Shown: piece after piece, positions 62,194 through 64,000 of the stretch | Numbering within the stretch: position 1 is the first letter of the stretch | How the letters are laid out: each line of letters begins with the position of its first letter | Assembly (NCBI GenBank): GCA_001630475.1 | Contig: KV419396.1 | Span: 620,001 to 684,000 of the forward strand | Direction: 5' to 3' | DNA: 64,000 bases | Source of the DNA: Sistotremastrum niveocremeum HHB9708 | Lineage: Eukaryota > Basidiomycota > Agaricomycetes > Sistotremastrales > Sistotremastraceae | Position numbers and translations under genes: made by a program | Notes under the pieces: generated by a model | What the model saw: the letters and a program-made list of their open reading frames with translations, nothing else | Databases searched by the model: none | What the model was told of the DNA's origin: nothing

Positions 62194-64000
62194 TTAGTAA
62201 CGATCCCAAGCATCAATGGTGAATGTCAGGTATTCAAACATCGATGCCTTCTCGGGGCTGCGCCTCGCGATACTTTCGACTCCCTTTCTGAAGAGCCTTA
62301 CATGTCGATCCAGCTCGTCATACAATTCATCAACTGGTAATGGGAAGGCCAGACTGGGAGATCCCCCTTCTGGAATTGCTGAGCTTTGATCTTGTACAAT
62401 GGGTTCGTCGTCTTCATCATCACTACTATCTGAGGGAGAGTCCTCGTCGGAGCTTTGGACATCGTCGACAAACGTAACTCGATTTGCTCTACGCTTGTGC
62501 TTGCGTGCAGCTCGCTTATGCTTTGTCCATGGATGCTGGGATACCGTTGGAGAAACGACAGCCATATTCGTCAGATGAAAGTGGAGGTGGAGAGTGAGGT
62601 CAAGAATCGTCTGAAGAATGTCGTAAAGTGAAGTGAACTGCCAAGGAATGAGTGAATGAGTGAGTGAAGGACAGGAATTGCTACTTACCTCGTCATGAAG
62701 AAAGCATCCTTTGAGGAGACGGTCAAGACTATACTCGAGTCAGAACGAGTATACCCATTGAATCCTCTTACTTACTAAGCCTCGTGACATCGTCTCAATT
62801 CGTCAACCGTTTGCAGGGACGTGAAAAGGTTGCAAAATTCCGTGTTTTGGCGGGATATCACCTGTTATCCGTTGGGCTGTTGGTCGTCTCAGAGAGAATA
62901 AATCACTGACGTATGTCGTAATGAAATCAAAAAGGACACTAAACATTGATAAGAGGAGATTCAAGCAACTTCTTAGAGAGCTCACCCAAGGAACCAAGAC
63001 AGCCTCACTCGAAGGATTAGTAAAGACGCCAGAGGTTGTCCAGTGAGCGCGGTTTTCGTCGCCGAGACAAAAATACTGGTATCAATTAAACTCTTTGCCC
63101 GGCGCAGTTGGAGAAGGAGGGCTAATATCCGGGAATATATGACGGTGCAAGAGCCAAAGATGTAATTTGCAGGAAAGGTAAAGGCGTAATCCATTACCAG
63201 ACCATCAAGGGCTTTCAGGGAACGATGGATGCTTCGTCTAGGTACTCGGCGAAGGTACAGTCGGATGCGTGTAGGATCCTCCAATAACGTTTTGCCATGT
63301 TTCGAGCGAAGAACATCACCGAAAGCCCTGTTGAGCCAGTGAAAATCGTCCCATGGTTGACTACTATCCATCTTACCCCGACAGTATGAGTTCAAGACGT
63401 AGCAAATGACAATCTCAATCACATACCCGTGCAAAGAGAACGTCACAAAACTGTGTAATGATATCTCCACGGCGCGTCAAACAGATATCCTCAACAGCGT
63501 TCAAGTGAGATTCAATTCGACATTCTGTCTTGAGCACATTCAGCAGCGCTGACTGAGCCTCCATATACTTGGGAACAAGGAAGGCGGAAAACTGGGCCGA
63601 TATATCATCGAGGGATGGACACTGATTTTGGCCAATACTCTCGAGGACCGCGCTCTTGAAGGAAGGAGGGTCATTCATCCAATTCTCTAATAGCAGACGG
63701 CCTGACTCGTCGTGAATCTTCAGGGCCCGAAGAAGACCGACGGCTTTGCCAGTGGAAAGGATTTTGTCGGCATCGTGACTGAATATGGACGGGAGTCCTT
63801 CCGCCGGGCCATTCGCGTCTCTCGCTCGATGGAGAGTATATGCGTCCGCCCAGTAGTCGGGATCCGTAGGGTGTATCTCGCTTCGCTCGATGAATTTCTC
63901 AGATCCTTCCAATGGACCGAAGACCCTTGGAGTGGACCCAAGGTCATCTTCAAAGGGCATTCCATGTGCAATCCAAGTCATGACTTGTGCCCATAGGGGA
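62194..64000 (-). CDS. Gamma-tubulin complex component (GCP/Spc97-98 family), 5' end beyond window
   Basis: GCPs lay gamma-tubulin into ring complexes that nucleate microtubules at spindle pole bodies. The window holds the C-terminal part. From the right edge: LWAQVMTWIAHGMPFEDDL, IFSHDADKILSTGKAVGLLR, then WLNRAFGDVLRSKHGKTLLE, VMDYAFTFPANYIFGSCTVI and RLSWFLGVLFDFITTYVSD. The GCP signature TVDELRRCHEAY spliced to LDRLLKGCFLHDEFTSLYDI is clear, as in 62726-62772. The end LFRKGVESIARRSPEKASMF and FTIDAWDRY completes the domain. A basic then Asp/Ser-rich insert (KHKRAARKHKRRANRVTF, SSDEDSPSDSSDDEDDEP) lies near the C-terminus. The spacing of the conserved blocks suggests the GCP4/5/6 side, but the subtype is not certain. 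It starts beyond base 64000. Confidence 0.82.

Noticed and set aside
62640-62680. Tandem GTGA/GAAT-like run near the GCP gene
   Set aside because: It lies in a short intron and is just a brief imperfect repeat without further structure.

Overview
This window is gene-dense nuclear DNA from a filamentous basidiomycete, most likely an Agaricomycete. The evidence is that almost every gene is split by canonical GT-AG introns of about 45-60 nt, intergenic gaps are usually 50-250 bp, and neighbouring genes are mostly arranged head-to-head or tail-to-tail. Several proteins are low-complexity, Ser/Pro-rich types typical of mushroom-forming fungi. I see no transposon, LTR element, virus-derived gene, CRISPR array, rRNA or tRNA gene, and no secondary-metabolite cluster. 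The content is mostly conserved housekeeping genes with a few lineage-specific surface and regulatory proteins.

Layout by region. 1-5.2 kb: N-terminal part of a RIM15-type kinase (runs off the left edge), mitochondrial ribosomal protein S18, folylpolyglutamate synthase. 5.3-14.8 kb: SLX4 nuclease scaffold, importin-11-type karyopherin, peroxin-2 and a LOA1/VPS66-type acyltransferase with almost touching start codons. 14.9-27 kb: an ER-type HSP90 with signal peptide and HDEL tail, aspartyl aminopeptidase, UTP12, a secreted double-psi beta-barrel protein and a cystathionine gamma-synthase-like enzyme. 27.3-40 kb: a large disordered protein of unknown role, a secreted-kelch multi-pass membrane protein, a CNH-domain protein and a TRP/Flc-like multi-pass protein. 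40.1-47.5 kb: IST3/RBMX2 splicing factor, eIF3d, a UBAC2-like rhomboid-UBA protein, poly(A) polymerase. 48-54.1 kb: a membrane-anchored beta-helix protein, an NTF2-like unknown, a GATA-type zinc-finger factor. 55.4-64 kb: mitochondrial GatB, a DsbA/thioredoxin-fold protein, a PCID2/CSN12-type PCI protein, a vWA protein and a gamma-tubulin complex component (runs off the right edge).

The genes do not form one pathway. Loose themes are RNA metabolism (IST3, poly(A) polymerase, PCID2-like, UTP12, eIF3d), mitochondrial translation (S18, GatB) and ER/peroxisome/lipid biology (GRP94-like, UBAC2-like, PEX2, LOA1). The observations I rate highest are the ER-type HSP90 in a fungus with UPR-like promoter elements, and two competing splice models in the thioredoxin-fold gene, one of which keeps a Cys-Pro motif. 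After these come the variant GATA finger, a repeated acidic P-L motif protein and some extremely small exons. I did not find a clearly new multi-gene system. Exon junctions were read by eye from splice signals and frame, so CDS spans are more reliable than individual introns.
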